Origin: Pseudomonas sp. 8AS
Lineage (GTDB): Bacteria; Pseudomonadota; Gammaproteobacteria; Pseudomonadales; Pseudomonadaceae
Direction of reading: 5' to 3'
Assembly (NCBI RefSeq): GCF_902506505.1
Contig: NZ_LR733406.1
Span: 3,000,228 to 3,064,227, forward strand
Length of the DNA: 64,000 nucleotides
Below are positions 10,995 to 21,538 of the stretch, piece after piece. The notes beneath the pieces were generated by a model, which made no database searches, had not been told where the DNA came from, and saw only the letters and a list, made by a program, of their open reading frames with translations. A program made the position numbers and the translations under genes. Numbering within the stretch: position 1 is the first letter of the stretch; every line of letters begins with the position of its first letter.

Positions 10995-12524
10995 ATGATT
11001 CTGCCCTGGCTAATCCTGATCCCCTTCATCGGCGGCCTGCTGTGCTGGCTGTGCGAGCGCTTCGGCAACACCCTGCCGCGCTGGATCGCCCTGCTCAGCA
11101 TGGTGCTGCTGTTCGGCCTCGGCCTGTGGCTGTGGGCCACCGGCAATTTCGCCCTGGCTCCGGCTCCCGGCGCCGATCCGGTGTGGGCGGCCGAGTTCAA
11201 GCTGCAGTGGATCGAGCGTTTCGGCATCAGCGTGCACCTGGCGCTGGACGGCCTGTCGGTGCTGATGATCAGCCTCACCGGCCTGCTCGGCGTGCTGTCC
11301 GTGCTATGCTCGTGGAATGAGATCCAGAACCGCGTCGGCTTCTTCCACCTCAACCTGATGTGGATCCTCGGCGGCGTGGTCGGCGTGTTCCTCGCCGTCG
11401 ACCTGTTCCTGTTCTTCTTCTTCTGGGAAATGATGCTGGTGCCGATGTACTTCCTCATCGCGCTCTGGGGTCATAGCGGCAGCGAAGGCAAGACCCGCAT
11501 CTACGCCGCCACCAAGTTCTTCATCTTCACCCAGGCCAGCGGCCTGATCATGCTGGTGGCGATCCTCGGCCTGGTGTTCGTCCACTACAACAGCACCGGC
11601 GTATTGACCTTCAACTACGCCGACCTGCTGAAGACCCAGATGAGCGCCGGCACCGAGTACCTGCTGATGCTCGGCTTCTTCATCGCCTTCGCGGTGAAGT
11701 TCCCGGTGGTGCCGTTCCACTCCTGGCTGCCGGACGCCCACGCCCAGGCGCCGACCGCCGGTTCGGTGGACCTGGCCGGCATCCTGCTGAAGACCGCCGC
11801 CTACGGCATGATGCGCTTCGCCCTGCCGCTGTTCCCCAACGCCTCGGCCGAGTTCGCGCCGATCGCCCAGTGGCTCGGCGTGTTCGCCATCGTCTACGGT
11901 GCCCTGCTGTCCTTCGCGCAGACCGACATCAAGCGCCTGGTGGCCTTCTCCAGCGTCTCGCACATGGGCTTCGTGCTGATCGCCATCTACTCCGGCAGCC
12001 AGATCGCCCTGCAGGGCGCGGTGGTGCAGATGCTGGCCCACGGCCTGTCCGCGGCGGCGCTGTTCATCCTCTGCGGCCAGCTGTATGAGCGCCTGCACAC
12101 CCGCGACATGCGCGAGATGGGCGGCATCTGGGCGCGCATGCCCTGGCTGCCTGCGGTGAGCCTGTTCTTCGCCGCCGCCGCCCTGGGCCTGCCGGGCACC
12201 GGCAACTTCGTCGGCGAGTTCCTGATCCTGGTCGGCAGCTTCCAGGCCGCGCCCTGGGTCACCGTGCTGGCCGCCACCGGCCTGGTGTTCGGTTCGGTTT
12301 ACTCGCTGATCATGATCCACCGCGCCTACTTCGGCCCGGCCAAGGCGGATACCGTCCTGCAGGGCCTGAAGCCGCGCGAGCTGCTCATGGTGCTGGGCCT
12401 GGCGGCGCTGCTGATCCTGCTTGGCGTCTACCCGCAGCCGGTGCTCGACACCTCCGCCGCCACCATGTCCGGTGTGCAGCAGTGGCTGGGTAGCGCTCTC
12501 AATCAACTCGTTTCGGCCCGGTAA
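10995..12524 (+). CDS. nuoM: NADH-quinone oxidoreductase subunit M
   Basis: NuoM (509 residues) is the middle antiporter-like proton pump of complex I with about 14 transmembrane helices. FWEMMLVPMYFLIALWG carries the conserved helix-5 Glu. KFPVVPFHSWLPDAHAQAPTAGSV is the family signature with its pump Lys and His. The ATG at 10995 follows an AAGGAAAATAGCC ribosome-binding stretch that begins inside the nuoL stop. nuoN starts eight bases after the stop. Confidence 0.97.
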   Translation: MILPWLILIPFIGGLLCWLCERFGNTLPRWIALLSMVLLFGLGLWLWATGNFALAPAPGADPVWAAEFKLQWIERFGISVHLALDGLSVLMISLTGLLGVLSVLCSWNEIQNRVGFFHLNLMWILGGVVGVFLAVDLFLFFFFWEMMLVPMYFLIALWGHSGSEGKTRIYAATKFFIFTQASGLIMLVAILGLVFVHYNSTGVLTFNYADLLKTQMSAGTEYLLMLGFFIAFAVKFPVVPFHSWLPDAHAQAPTAGSVDLAGILLKTAAYGMMRFALPLFPNASAEFAPIAQWLGVFAIVYGALLSFAQTDIKRLVAFSSVSHMGFVLIAIYSGSQIALQGAVVQMLAHGLSAAALFILCGQLYERLHTRDMREMGGIWARMPWLPAVSLFFAAAALGLPGTGNFVGEFLILVGSFQAAPWVTVLAATGLVFGSVYSLIMIHRAYFGPAKADTVLQGLKPRELLMVLGLAALLILLGVYPQPVLDTSAATMSGVQQWLGSALNQLVSAR

Positions 12525-12532
12525 GCAGAGCT

Positions 12533-14008
12533 ATGCAACTGACGACTCAACACTTCATCGCCCTGCTACCCCTGCTGATCACCAGTGCCACCATCGTTGT
12601 GGTGATGCTGGCGATCGCCTGGAAACGCAACCACAGCTGGACCTACGGCCTGTCGGTACTGGGCCTCAACCTGGCCCTGCTGTCGCTGCTGCCGGCGCTC
12701 AAGGTCACCCCGCTGCAAGTCACCCCGCTGCTGCTGGTGGACAACTTCGCCTGCTACTACATGGCCCTGGTGCTGGCCGCGACCCTGGCCTGCGTGACGC
12801 TGATCCACGCCTACCTGGGTGGCGATTCGGGCAAGGGCTATCCGGGCAACCGCGAAGAGCTGTACCTGCTGATGCTGCTGTCCGCCGCCGGCGGCCTGGT
12901 GCTGGTCAGCGCCCAGCATCTGGCCGGCCTGTTCATCGGCCTGGAGCTGCTGTCGGTACCGACCTACGGGATGATCGCCTACGCCTTCTTCAACAAGCGT
13001 TCGCTGGAAGCCGGCATCAAGTACATGGTGCTGTCGGCGGCCGGTTCGGCCTTCCTCCTGTTCGGCATGGCCCTGCTGTATGGCGAGGCCGGCAGCCTGA
13101 GCTTCGCCGGGATCGGCAGCAAGCTGGCGGCCAACGGCCTGCCGAGCCTGATCGCGCAGATCGGCATCGGCATGATGCTGGTCGGCCTGGCCTTCAAGCT
13201 GTCGCTGGTGCCCTTCCACCTGTGGACCCCGGACGTCTACGAAGGCGCCCCGGCGCCGGTGGCGGCCTTCCTGGCCACCGCCAGCAAGGTGGCGGTGTTC
13301 GCCGTGCTGCTGCGTCTGTACCAGATCTCCCCGGTCACCTCCGGCGGCTGGCTGAACGAGCTGCTGACGGTGATCGCCATCGCCTCGATCCTGTTCGGCA
13401 ACCTGCTGGCCCTGCTGCAGAGCAACATCAAGCGCCTGCTCGGTTACTCCTCGATCGCCCACTTCGGCTACCTGCTGGTGGCCCTGATCGCCAGCAAGGG
13501 CCTGGCCGTGGAAGCGGTCGGCGTGTACCTGGCCACCTACGTGCTGACCAGCCTGGGCGCGTTCGGCGTGATCACCCTGATGTCGACGCCCTACAGTGGC
13601 CGCGATTGCGACGCCCTGTACGAGTACCGCGGCCTGTTCTGGCGGCGTCCGTACCTGACCGCCGTGCTCACCGTGATGATGCTGTCGCTGGCCGGCATCC
13701 CGCTGACGGCCGGCTTCATCGGCAAGTTCTACGTGGTCGCCGCAGGCGTCCAGGGCCAGCTGTGGTGGCTGCTCGGCACGCTGGTGCTGGGTAGCGCCAT
13801 CGGCGTGTTCTATTACCTGCGGGTGATGGTCACCCTGTTCCTGGTCCAGCCCAACCTGCGTCGCCACGATGCCGACATGCACTGGGCCCAGCACGCCGGT
13901 GGCATCATGCTGCTGTTCGTGGCCGTGCTGGCCTTCTTCCTCGGCGTCTACCCGCAACCGCTGCTGGAACTGGTGCAGCAGGCAGGTCTGGTGGCCATCG
14001 CCCCCTGA
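12533..14008 (+). CDS. nuoN: NADH-quinone oxidoreductase subunit N
   Basis: NuoN (491 residues) is the antiporter-like pump nearest the quinone site and the last gene of the operon. The motifs FIGLELLSVPTYGMIAYAF (helix-5 Glu) and KLSLVPFHLWTPDVYEGAPAPVAAF are diagnostic. It has about 14 predicted transmembrane helices and the usual length. A strong Rho-independent terminator lies 20 bases after the stop, so transcription of the nuo operon ends here. Confidence 0.97.
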   Translation: MQLTTQHFIALLPLLITSATIVVVMLAIAWKRNHSWTYGLSVLGLNLALLSLLPALKVTPLQVTPLLLVDNFACYYMALVLAATLACVTLIHAYLGGDSGKGYPGNREELYLLMLLSAAGGLVLVSAQHLAGLFIGLELLSVPTYGMIAYAFFNKRSLEAGIKYMVLSAAGSAFLLFGMALLYGEAGSLSFAGIGSKLAANGLPSLIAQIGIGMMLVGLAFKLSLVPFHLWTPDVYEGAPAPVAAFLATASKVAVFAVLLRLYQISPVTSGGWLNELLTVIAIASILFGNLLALLQSNIKRLLGYSSIAHFGYLLVALIASKGLAVEAVGVYLATYVLTSLGAFGVITLMSTPYSGRDCDALYEYRGLFWRRPYLTAVLTVMMLSLAGIPLTAGFIGKFYVVAAGVQGQLWWLLGTLVLGSAIGVFYYLRVMVTLFLVQPNLRRHDADMHWAQHAGGIMLLFVAVLAFFLGVYPQPLLELVQQAGLVAIAP

Positions 14009-14027
14009 AGCGCCAAGCGCTGCGAAG

Positions 14028-14051
14028 AACCCGGCCCAGGCCGGGTTTTTT
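14028..14051 (+). terminator. Rho-independent terminator of the nuo operon
   Basis: The stem AACCCGGC / GCCGGGTT closes on a four-base loop and is followed by a run of T. It lies 20 bases after the nuoN stop and faces away from the operon. Confidence 0.9.
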
Positions 14052-14085
14052 GTCTGTGCAGAAAGTGATTCGCCCGGGCGGCAGC

Positions 14086-14150
14086 GATTCGTGGCTGAAG
14101 CCGCTCCTGCAAAGGCGTTCAGCGTATGGAGTGACTTCAGCCGCGATTCG
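14086..14150. repeat. Decayed REP-like inverted pair in the nuoN downstream region
   Basis: The segment GTGGCTGAAGCCGCTCCTGC and, 40 bases on, the inverted remnant GACTTCAGCCGCGATTCG resemble the two halves of a Pseudomonas REP pair (GGAGCGGCTTCAGCCGCGA core). The copy is imperfect. The 339-base gap 14009-14347 otherwise holds only the two terminators; I see no gene in it. Confidence 0.45.
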
Positions 14151-14158
14151 CGCCCATG

Positions 14159-14182
14159 AAAAAGGGCGCCCGCAGGCGCCCT
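14159..14182 (-). terminator. Rho-independent terminator of the antiporter gene
   Basis: Read on the minus strand, the stem AGGGCGCC / GGCGCCCT with a TGCG loop is followed by a T-run (complement of 14159-14163). It lies about 165 bases downstream of the minus-strand gene ending at 14348. Confidence 0.8.
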
Positions 14183-14347
14183 CCTCACAACTCGCTTACC
14201 TCAACTAAGCAACTGGCCCACCCGGGTGCCCGGATCGACCGCCACGGCACTGCTGCGCTTGAGCGGCGCGTTGCTCATCGGCCTGCAACTCGGTTCACCA
14301 AGGGCGCGGATTCCGACTTGGCCCCTGCCCCCGTGCAGATGCCCTGG

Positions 14348-15667
14348 TTACAGCACCATGGCCGCGACCCAGCCGAAGGCCAGCAGCGGCAGGTTGTAGT
14401 GCAGGAAGGTCGGCACCACGCTGTCCCAGACATGGTTGTGCTGGCCGTCAACGTTGAGCCCGGAGGTCGGCCCGAGGGTCGAGTCGGAGGCCGGCGAACC
14501 GGCGTCGCCGAGGGCGCCGGCGGTGCCGATGATGCTGACGATGGCCAGCGGGCTGAAGCCCAGCTGCACGCCCAGCGGCACGAAGATCGCGGCGATGATC
14601 GGCACGGTGGAGAAGGACGAACCGATGCCCATGGTCACCAGCAGGCCGACCAGCAGCATCAGCAGCGCGCCCATGGCCTTGCTGTTGCCGATCCAGGCCG
14701 TGGAGGCGTCCACCAGGGTCTTCACGTCGCCGGTGGCATTCATCACCTCGGCAAAACCCTGGGCGGCGATCATGATGAAGCCGATCATGGCCATCATCTT
14801 CATGCCTTCGGTGAACAGGTCATCGGCCTCTTTCCAGCGCACCACGCCGGATACGGAGAAGATCACGAAGCCAACCAGCGCGCCGATGATCATCGAGTCC
14901 AGCCACAGCTGCACGACGAACGCCGCGGCCACGGCCACGGCCGCCACCAGCAGGCTCAGCGGGTTGTAGACCACGCGGACCTGCTCGGCCTGCTCGATCT
15001 TCTCCAGGTCGTAGACGCGCTTCTTGCGGTAGCTGAAGAACACCGCGACGAGCAGGCCGAACAGCATGCCGATGGCCGGGATCAGCATGGCCTCGGTGAC
15101 GTTGACGCCCGCCACGTCGACCCCGCCCTTGACCACGTTGGCCAGGAGGATGTCGTTGAGGAAAATCCCGCCGAAACCCACCGGCAAAAACATGTAGGGG
15201 GTGATCAGGCCGAAGGTGATCACACAGGCAATCAGCCGGCGGTCGATCTGCAGCTTGGTCAGCACATACAACAGCGGCGGAACCAGCAGCGGGATGAAGG
15301 CGATATGGATCGGCAGGATGTTCTGCGACGACACCGATACCGCCAGCAGGAGGCCGACCAGCAGCCACTTCACCTCGCTGGCGCCTTTCTCGTGGTTGCG
15401 CCCGACCAGAGCCAGGGCCTTGTCGGCCAGGGCATGGGCCAGGCCCGACTTGGCGATGGCCACGGCAAAGGCGCCGAGCAGCGCATAGGACAGCGCCACG
15501 GTAGCACCGGCCCCCAAGCCCTTGTTGAAGGCGGCCAGCGCCCCCTCGATCCCCAGACCACCGAACAGGCCGCCGACCAGGGCACCGATGATCAGTGCTA
15601 CCACCACATGCACCCGGCACAGGCTGAGGACCAGCATGATGCCGACTGCGGCCACAACTGCGTTCAT
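14348..15667 (-). CDS. Na+/H+ antiporter-family permease
   Basis: This 439-residue protein has about 11-12 hydrophobic helices and belongs to the ion-transporter superfamily clan, in the Na+/H+ antiporter family whose Bacillus example is YuiF. Family-like segments include [18 protein letters not shown], the [20 protein letters not shown] helix, and the C-terminal [21 protein letters not shown] loop, which resembles the NhaC/DcuC-like re-entrant signature. The substrate is not shown by the sequence; sodium/proton exchange or organic-acid uptake are both possible. P. aeruginosa has a transporter gene in this interval between nuoN and the chemoreceptor. It is monocistronic with its own terminator. 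Confidence 0.8.
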   Translation of the reverse strand: MNAVVAAVGIMLVLSLCRVHVVVALIIGALVGGLFGGLGIEGALAAFNKGLGAGATVALSYALLGAFAVAIAKSGLAHALADKALALVGRNHEKGASEVKWLLVGLLLAVSVSSQNILPIHIAFIPLLVPPLLYVLTKLQIDRRLIACVITFGLITPYMFLPVGFGGIFLNDILLANVVKGGVDVAGVNVTEAMLIPAIGMLFGLLVAVFFSYRKKRVYDLEKIEQAEQVRVVYNPLSLLVAAVAVAAAFVVQLWLDSMIIGALVGFVIFSVSGVVRWKEADDLFTEGMKMMAMIGFIMIAAQGFAEVMNATGDVKTLVDASTAWIGNSKAMGALLMLLVGLLVTMGIGSSFSTVPIIAAIFVPLGVQLGFSPLAIVSIIGTAGALGDAGSPASDSTLGPTSGLNVDGQHNHVWDSVVPTFLHYNLPLLAFGWVAAMVL

Positions 15668-15921
15668 GACTTGCTCCCATCAGGACGATAAAGCAGGCCC
15701 GCAAGCCCAGAAAAAAGCGCAGCACTCTGCCCGATGGGTCAGCTTCTGTCAAAAGTAAAAACGTGCAGAATACTGAGCGACCTGTGCATAATTCTTGCTA
15801 CTGCTTTCAGCTGCTCAATATGAAGCTCATGTAGCCGCCTATTTCGCCGCATTGCGGATCAAGCCCGCACCCTGCGCACCGATCTGGGGCTAGAAGTCTG
15901 AACTGATAAGGACCCTCGCCA

Positions 15922-18066
15922 ATGCAGTCCCGTAGCCTGTCCATCCAATGGAAAATCACCCTGCTCGCCGGCCTCTGCCTGCTGGCCATCGTGACGCTGC
16001 TGGTCGGCGCCTCGCTGTTCCAGTCCACGCGCAGCGCCGAGCTGGTCAAGGCGTCCAGCAGCCGGATGCTGGACGAGTCGGCGCGCCTGCGCATGGCCGC
16101 CCGCGGCGAGCTGCAAGGCATCCGCATCCAGCGCTACTTCATGGACGCCTACCAGTACGGCAAGGGCTTCTCGCGCCAGGTGCTGTTCCTCAAGGACCAG
16201 GCGGAAAAACGCTTTCTGGATGCCTTCGATCTGCGTGAAGACCTGACCCGCCAAGTGCGCACCGCCCTGGAGGCCAACCCCGACCTGCTCGGCCTCTATG
16301 TTGTGTTCGAGGCCAACGCCCTGGATGGCAAAGACGAGCTGTTCGCCAGTCAGGCCGAACTGGGCAGCAATGACAGCGGCCGCTTCGCCCTCTACTGGTC
16401 GCAGAGCACGCCCGGCACCCTGGAATCCGAGGCCTTGAGCGAGGAAATGCTCAACGACACCACCGCCGGCCCCAGCGGCACGCCCTACAACGCCTGGTAC
16501 ACCTGCCCGCGCGACGGCCGCAGGGCCTGCGTGCTCGACCCCTATTACGACGAGATCAACGGCCAGCAGGTGCTGATGACCAGCATCGCCTTCCCCCTCG
16601 AACAGAACGGCAAGGTGATCGGCGTGCTCGGCGTGGACATCAGCCTGGCCAGCCTGCAGCAGCTCAGCGCCAAGGCCAGCCAGGAGCTGTACGACGGCCA
16701 GGGCCAGGTCAGCATCATCAGCCCGGCGGGCCTGCTCGCCGGCCACAGCCGCGACGCGGGCATGCTCGGCAAGCCCGTGGCCAGCGGCTACCCCGAGCAT
16801 GGCAGCGAGCTCAAGCGCATGGTCGACAGCGGCAAGGCCCAGTACAGCGAACAGGGCAGCATGCTGCGCGTGCTCGAACCGCTGCTGCCGATCCCGCAGA
16901 GCAAGCCCTGGGGCGTGCTGCTCGAAGTGCCGATGGACACCCTGCTCGGCCCGGCCCATGAGCTGGAAAAACAGCTGGACGCACAGCGTACCGGCGACAC
17001 CCTGATGTCCCTGGTCCTGGCCCTGATCGCCATCCTGCTCGGCGCGCTGCTGATGTGGCTGACCGCCCGCGGCGTGACCCGGCCGATTCTCCAGGTGGCC
17101 GCCATGCTGCAGAACATCGCCAGCGGCGAAGGTGACCTGACCCGCCGCCTCGACTACGCCAAGGCCGACGAGCTGGGCACCCTGGCCGGCTGGTTCAACC
17201 GCTTCCTCGACAAGCTGCAGCCGGTGATCGCCGACGTCAAACACAGCGTGCAGGACGCCCGCCACACCGCCGACCAGTCCGCCGCCATCGCCAGCCAGAC
17301 CAGCGCCGGCATGCAGCAGCAGTTCCGCGAAGTCGACCAGGTGGCCACCGCCTCCCAGGAGATGAGCGCCACCGCCCATGACGTCGCCAACAGCGCCTCG
17401 CAGGCCGCCGACGCCGCCCGCGGCGCCGATGCGGCCACCCGCGAGGGGCTGGCGGTGATCGACCGCACCACCCTGTCCATCGAGCAGTTGGCCGGCGAAC
17501 TGAGCGCGGCCATGCAGGAAGTCGAAGGCCTGGCCAGCAGCAGCGAACAGATCGGTTCGGTGCTGGAGGTGATCCGCGCAATTGCCGAGCAGACCAACCT
17601 GCTGGCGCTCAACGCCGCCATCGAGGCCGCGCGCGCCGGCGAGGCCGGGCGCGGCTTCGCCGTGGTGGCCGACGAGGTACGCAACCTGGCCAAGCGCACC
17701 CAGGACTCGGTGGAGGAAATCCGCCAGGTGATCGAGGGCCTGCAACACGGCACCCGCGAGGTGGTCGGCTCCATGCACAGCAGCCACAAGCAGGCCCAGG
17801 GCAGCGTCGAGCAGGTCGAACAGGCGGTCGGCGCGCTGCGCCGCATCGGTGACGCGGTGAGCGTGATCAGCGACATGAACCTGCAGATCGCCAGCGCCGC
17901 CGAAGAACAGAGCGCGGTGGCCGAGGAGATCAACCGCAACGTGGCGAGCATCCGCGATGTCACCGAGACCCTCTCCGGCCAGGCCGAGGAATCGGCCCGG
18001 GTCAGCCAGTCGCTGAACAGCCTGGCCAACCATCAGCAAGGCCTGATGGACCAGTTCCGCGTCTGA
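15922..18066 (+). CDS. tlpQ: dCache methyl-accepting chemoreceptor, TlpQ/McpU-like
   Basis: This 714-residue transmembrane chemoreceptor senses a ligand in the periplasm and signals through CheA/CheW. TM1 is about residues 11-33, followed by a 310-residue periplasmic dCache domain. The second transmembrane segment is near 355-378, then HAMP and a signalling domain with the hairpin tip [19 protein letters not shown] near 555. The dCache pattern WYTCPRDGR...[21 protein letters not shown] resembles amine/amino-acid-binding receptors. In P. aeruginosa the receptor at this position relative to nuoN and bqsRS is TlpQ (PA2654, histamine/polyamines), and McpU of P. putida is a polyamine receptor. Assignment rests on synteny, length and domain type; ligand identity is inference. 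Confidence 0.8.
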   Translation: MQSRSLSIQWKITLLAGLCLLAIVTLLVGASLFQSTRSAELVKASSSRMLDESARLRMAARGELQGIRIQRYFMDAYQYGKGFSRQVLFLKDQAEKRFLDAFDLREDLTRQVRTALEANPDLLGLYVVFEANALDGKDELFASQAELGSNDSGRFALYWSQSTPGTLESEALSEEMLNDTTAGPSGTPYNAWYTCPRDGRRACVLDPYYDEINGQQVLMTSIAFPLEQNGKVIGVLGVDISLASLQQLSAKASQELYDGQGQVSIISPAGLLAGHSRDAGMLGKPVASGYPEHGSELKRMVDSGKAQYSEQGSMLRVLEPLLPIPQSKPWGVLLEVPMDTLLGPAHELEKQLDAQRTGDTLMSLVLALIAILLGALLMWLTARGVTRPILQVAAMLQNIASGEGDLTRRLDYAKADELGTLAGWFNRFLDKLQPVIADVKHSVQDARHTADQSAAIASQTSAGMQQQFREVDQVATASQEMSATAHDVANSASQAADAARGADAATREGLAVIDRTTLSIEQLAGELSAAMQEVEGLASSSEQIGSVLEVIRAIAEQTNLLALNAAIEAARAGEAGRGFAVVADEVRNLAKRTQDSVEEIRQVIEGLQHGTREVVGSMHSSHKQAQGSVEQVEQAVGALRRIGDAVSVISDMNLQIASAAEEQSAVAEEINRNVASIRDVTETLSGQAEESARVSQSLNSLANHQQGLMDQFRV

Positions 18067-18075
18067 TCGCCAGAC

Positions 18076-18098
18076 CCTGGCGCCGCAATGGCGCCAGG
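18076..18098 (+). terminator. Perfect hairpin after the chemoreceptor gene
   Basis: A nine-base-pair perfect stem (CCTGGCGCC / GGCGCCAGG, five-base loop) starts 10 bases after the stop at 18066. Only two T follow, so it is a weak intrinsic terminator or an mRNA-stabilising hairpin. Confidence 0.55.
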
Positions 18099-18197
18099 TT
18101 GACGCCTACCGTCCCTGCGCCTGGCGCCGAGGCCCTTGCCCCGGCGTAGGGCGCCCGCTAGCCTCTGCCGCCACCTTCCCCTGCCGAGATCCACCGC

Positions 18198-18794
18198 ATG
18201 CTGAATATCGTTCTGCTCGCCGGCTCCAGCCGCACTGACAGCCAATCCGCCAAGGTCGCCCGTTACCTGGGGCAGCGCCTGATCGAACTGGGCCTGAGTA
18301 GCGAGGGCAGTACCGCCGTGCTCGACCTCGGCCGGCAGCCCCTGCCGCTCTGGCCGGCCGACGACAACGGCCCGTGGGCCGAGTACCAGCCGCTGCTGCA
18401 GGGCGCCGACGCCGTGGTGGTGATCGCCCCCGAGTGGAACGGCATGGCCGCGCCGGCGCTGAAGAACTTCTTCCTGTATGCCGGCAAGGCCGAGCTGGGG
18501 CACAAGCCGGGCCTACTGGTCGGGGTTTCCTCCGGCATCGGTGGCGCCTATCCGATCAGCGAACTGCGCGCCTCCAGCTACAAGAACTGCCGCCTCTGCT
18601 ACCTGCCGGAACACCTGATCGTGCGCCATGTGGAGGCCGTACTGAACGAGGCGCAGCCCGCCAGCGAGGACGACCAGCGCCTGCGCAAGCGCATCGACTA
18701 CGCCCTGGACATCCTCGCCAAGTACGCCCGGGCGCTGCAGCCGGTACGCGCCTCGATCGACCTCAACCAGGGCGCCTTCGCCAACGGCATGTAA
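18198..18794 (+). CDS. NADPH-dependent FMN reductase family protein
   Basis: This 198-residue flavodoxin-like protein belongs to the NADPH-dependent FMN reductase family. The N-terminal LLAGSSRTDSQSAKVARYL is the phosphate-binding loop of the family (GSxRxxS). VVVIAPEWNGMAAPALKNFFLY is the second flavin-contact motif, with the usual PEYNG/PEWNG variant. Family members reduce FMN or quinones; the specific substrate is unknown. It stands alone between the chemoreceptor and the convergent two-component operon. Confidence 0.82.
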   Translation: MLNIVLLAGSSRTDSQSAKVARYLGQRLIELGLSSEGSTAVLDLGRQPLPLWPADDNGPWAEYQPLLQGADAVVVIAPEWNGMAAPALKNFFLYAGKAELGHKPGLLVGVSSGIGGAYPISELRASSYKNCRLCYLPEHLIVRHVEAVLNEAQPASEDDQRLRKRIDYALDILAKYARALQPVRASIDLNQGAFANGM

Positions 18795-18871
18795 CAGGCG
18801 GCCATTGGCAGGGGCGGCAGCCGCGAAAGGACCTCGACAGCGGGGCCCCCTTCGCAGCTGCTGCTACGGTT

Positions 18872-20194
18872 TCAGCGAGCCTTGCGCTGTGGCAACTCGA
18901 TGGCCACCCGCAGGCCGCCCCAGCGGCTGTCGTGCAGTTCGATGCTGCCGCCCCAGGCCTCGACGATATCGCGCACTATGCCCAAGCCCAAGCCGTGGCC
19001 GGCGACCTGCTCGTCCAGGCGCACGCCGCGCCCCAGCACCTCGCCGCGGCGGGTTTCGGCAATACCCGGCCCATCGTCGTCGACCTGCACGCTGTAGCCG
19101 CTCGCCGTCTCTGCCAGGCTCAGGCGCACGCGACTGGCGGCCCATTTGCAGGCGTTGTCCAGCAGGTTGCCCAGCAGTTCCAGCATGTCCTCGCGGTCCC
19201 AGGGCAGACGCAGACCGGCAGCGGCCTGCCAGTCCAGCTGCAAGCCGCGGTCATGGATCATCTGCAGGGTGCTCAGCAGGCCGGGCAGCTCCTGCGCACA
19301 ATCGAAATGCGCGCCCGGCAATACCTCCCCGGCCAGGCGCGCGCGCCCCAGTTCGCGGGCCAGGCGCTGTTCGATCTGCGCCAGGTGTTCGAGCAGGCCG
19401 CTGCGCAGCTCGCGTTGAGCATCCAGCTCCGCGCGGTTTGCCAGGCTGACCAGCACCGCCAGCGGCGTCTTCAACGCATGGCCCAGGTTGCCCAGGGCAT
19501 TGCGCGAGCGCCTGAGGGTGTCCTCGGTGTGGGCCAGCAGGTGGTTGACCTGGGTCACCAGGGGCTCCAACTCCTGCGGTACCGTACTGTCCAGCTCACT
19601 GCGCCGCCCCTGCTGCAACTGGGCAATCTGCTGGCGCACCTGCTCCAGCGGGCGCAATGCGCTGCGTACCGTATAGCGCTGCGCCAGCAGGATCAGCAGC
19701 AGGGCGGCGGTGCCCAGACCCAGGCCGATCCACTGGATCCGCCGGAAGCTCTGCAGGATCGGCGTGTAATCCTGCGCCACGACTATGGCGAACCGCTCGC
19801 CGTGGCGCTGGTAATCGGCGCGAAAGCGCAGCAGCTGCTGGCCACGCGGGCCCTCGCCCAGGCCCGGTTGCAGCCCTGGCCTGGCGGCCTGGTCGAGCTG
19901 GCGATCCCACAGCGAGCGAGAGCGCCAGGTCTTGTCGGCGAAATCGATACGGAAATACAGCCCGGAAAAGGGCCGCTGATAGGCCGAGGTCAGACGCCGC
20001 TCGTCCAGTTGCAGACCCTGCGGGCCCCGCACGATGGCAATCAGCAAAGCCTCGGCCTCATCGCGCAGGCCCGCTTCCAGATAGCCGCGCAGGCTGTGAT
20101 CGAACAGCCACAAGCTGGTCTGCGCCAGCGCCAGGCCCACGACCAACAGGGCTCCGGCCAGACCGAAACTGAGGCGACGCTGGATCGACTTCAC
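18872..20194 (-). CDS. bqsS: Sensor histidine kinase, BqsS/CarS-like
   Basis: This is a 440-residue membrane sensor kinase. It has TM1 about residues 10-30, a periplasmic domain of about 130 residues, TM2, HAMP, the H-box [12 protein letters not shown], the N-box [13 protein letters not shown] and the G-box [18 protein letters not shown]. It overlaps the response regulator by four bases. Position in a PepSY-PepSY-regulator-kinase operon beside nuo and a TlpQ-like receptor matches BqsPQRS (CarSR) of P. aeruginosa, which responds to Fe(II)/Ca2+. BqsS senses through a periplasmic RExxE motif; here RDEAE at residues 44-48 is a conservative variant at a comparable place. Function is inferred from synteny and the BqsR-like box upstream. 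Confidence 0.75.
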   Translation of the reverse strand: MKSIQRRLSFGLAGALLVVGLALAQTSLWLFDHSLRGYLEAGLRDEAEALLIAIVRGPQGLQLDERRLTSAYQRPFSGLYFRIDFADKTWRSRSLWDRQLDQAARPGLQPGLGEGPRGQQLLRFRADYQRHGERFAIVVAQDYTPILQSFRRIQWIGLGLGTAALLLILLAQRYTVRSALRPLEQVRQQIAQLQQGRRSELDSTVPQELEPLVTQVNHLLAHTEDTLRRSRNALGNLGHALKTPLAVLVSLANRAELDAQRELRSGLLEHLAQIEQRLARELGRARLAGEVLPGAHFDCAQELPGLLSTLQMIHDRGLQLDWQAAAGLRLPWDREDMLELLGNLLDNACKWAASRVRLSLAETASGYSVQVDDDGPGIAETRRGEVLGRGVRLDEQVAGHGLGLGIVRDIVEAWGGSIELHDSRWGGLRVAIELPQRKAR

Positions 20195-20859
20195 CCGGTC
20201 ACTCCGGTGAAACGGTAACCCTGGCCGCGGCGGGTTTCGATCACTTCGCGGCCGAGCTTGCCGCGCAGGCGATTGACGTGTACCTCGAGCACATTCGAAT
20301 CGCGCTCGGTCTCGCCATCGTACAGGTGCTCGGCCAGATGGCTCTTCGACAGTATCTGCCCGGGGTGCAGCATGAAGTAGCGCAGCAGGCGGAACTCGGC
20401 CGCGGTCAGCTCGATCTCTTCACCAGCGCGTGTCGCGCACTGGCGCCCTTCGTCCAGCTGCAAGCCGGCGGCTTCCAGCTGCGGCTGGTTGGCCAGGCCG
20501 TGGGCACGACGCAGCAAGGCCTGGATGCGCAGGGCCAGTTCTTCCGGGTGAAAGGGCTTGGTCAGGTAGTCGTCGGCTCCGGCCTTGAGGCCGTCGATGC
20601 GCTCGGCCCAGGAACCACGAGCGGTGAGGATCAGCACCGGGGTACTCAGGCCCGAGTTGCGCCACTCGCGCAACACCTCCAGGCCGGGTTTGCCCGGCAG
20701 GCCCAGGTCGAGAATGATCAGGTCGTAGGGTTCGCTGGCGCCCTGGTAGACCGCATCGCGGCCGTCGGCCAGCCAGTCCACCGCGTAGCCCTGGCGCCCC
20801 AGGTCGGCGATCAGCTCGTCGGCCAGCGGCACATGATCCTCAACCAGCAACAGGCGCAT
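20191..20859 (-). CDS. bqsR: OmpR-family response regulator, BqsR/CarR-like
   Basis: This is a 222-residue response regulator with an N-terminal receiver and a C-terminal OmpR/PhoB winged helix. The receiver shows acidic LLVEDH, phosphoacceptor Asp in [10 protein letters not shown], and Lys in YLTKPF. The winged helix includes [26 protein letters not shown] and VNRLRGKLG. Both ends overlap neighbouring genes by one to four bases, so it is co-translated between the second PepSY gene and the kinase. Synteny with P. aeruginosa PA2657 and the direct repeat upstream of the operon support BqsR. Confidence 0.77.
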   Translation of the reverse strand: MRLLLVEDHVPLADELIADLGRQGYAVDWLADGRDAVYQGASEPYDLIILDLGLPGKPGLEVLREWRNSGLSTPVLILTARGSWAERIDGLKAGADDYLTKPFHPEELALRIQALLRRAHGLANQPQLEAAGLQLDEGRQCATRAGEEIELTAAEFRLLRYFMLHPGQILSKSHLAEHLYDGETERDSNVLEVHVNRLRGKLGREVIETRRGQGYRFTGVTG

Positions 20860-21173
20860 CAGTCCTCCACCTCGTCCTTCAGGATGCGTCCATTGCTAGC
20901 ATCCAGTTCCAATTCACGCACCGTGCCATCGACCGTCAGCAACTCGACCTCGTAGACCCGCACTTCATCCTCCTCTTCCAGCTCGGCTTCCAGCAAGGTG
21001 GCCCCGGGATAGCGCTCCAGGGCCGGCTGCATCAGCTGCTCCAGGGGCAGGATCGCACCGCTCTCGCGCAGGCGCAGCGCCTCGTCATGGTCCAGGTCGC
21101 GCGCCTGCACCTGCAGAGCCAGTACGGCGAGGACCAGGGCGACGATGCCGCTATAACGTGCCACGAACTTCAT
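20859..21173 (-). CDS. PepSY-domain exported protein, BqsQ-like
   Basis: This 104-residue protein has an N-terminal signal peptide ending near [10 protein letters not shown] and a PepSY domain. The domain pattern includes [48 protein letters not shown], the typical beta-strand repeat ending in D-A-x-x-G. The acidic cluster EAELEEEDE could bind a cation. It is a tandem paralogue of the next gene upstream and overlaps it (stop/start at 21173). PepSY proteins beside two-component systems often modulate the sensor; here that is inference. Confidence 0.8.
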   Translation of the reverse strand: MKFVARYSGIVALVLAVLALQVQARDLDHDEALRLRESGAILPLEQLMQPALERYPGATLLEAELEEEDEVRVYEVELLTVDGTVRELELDASNGRILKDEVED

Positions 21174-21478
21174 CAGTCATCCCGCTGATCTTGCAGCACC
21201 TCGCCGGTGCTGGCATCCAGGTCCAGGTCCCACTGCACGCCCTGGGCATCACGCAGCTCGACCTGATAGATATAGCGGCCATGTTCCTGTTCCAGCTCGG
21301 TATCCTCGACAGTCGCGCCCGGGTGCTTGGCCATGGCCGCGGCATTGAGCTTTTCGAAAGACTGGATGGTACCCGCATCGCGCAGCTTCAGGGCCTCATC
21401 CGGGCCCAGATCGCGAGCCTGGGCAATGCCGGCAGTGGTCAGGGCGGTAACGGCAAACAGGGCAGTCAACTTGTTCAT
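21173..21478 (-). CDS. PepSY-domain exported protein, BqsP-like
   Basis: This 101-residue protein is the first gene of the four-gene operon. It has a signal peptide (MNKLTALFAVTALTTAGIAQA) and a PepSY domain, AAMAKHPGATVEDTELEQEHGRYIYQVELRDAQGVQWDLDLDASTGEVL. It shares roughly the same length and layout as its downstream paralogue, pointing to tandem duplication. An AGGAGA ribosome binding site precedes the ATG. In P. aeruginosa the corresponding genes (PA2659/PA2658) are reported as part of the bqsPQRST operon. Confidence 0.8.
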   Translation of the reverse strand: MNKLTALFAVTALTTAGIAQARDLGPDEALKLRDAGTIQSFEKLNAAAMAKHPGATVEDTELEQEHGRYIYQVELRDAQGVQWDLDLDASTGEVLQDQRDD

Positions 21479-21538
21479 GGTTGTTCTCCTTGGGGAAAGG
21501 CTATCGGCTTATTACGAGAGCCAAGATACCCAGGCCGA

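Noticed and set aside
12421..13794. Long plus-strand open frame overlapping nuoM end and nuoN
   Set aside because: Arg/Pro/Gln-rich frame-shifted reading of nuoN, which itself is unambiguous.
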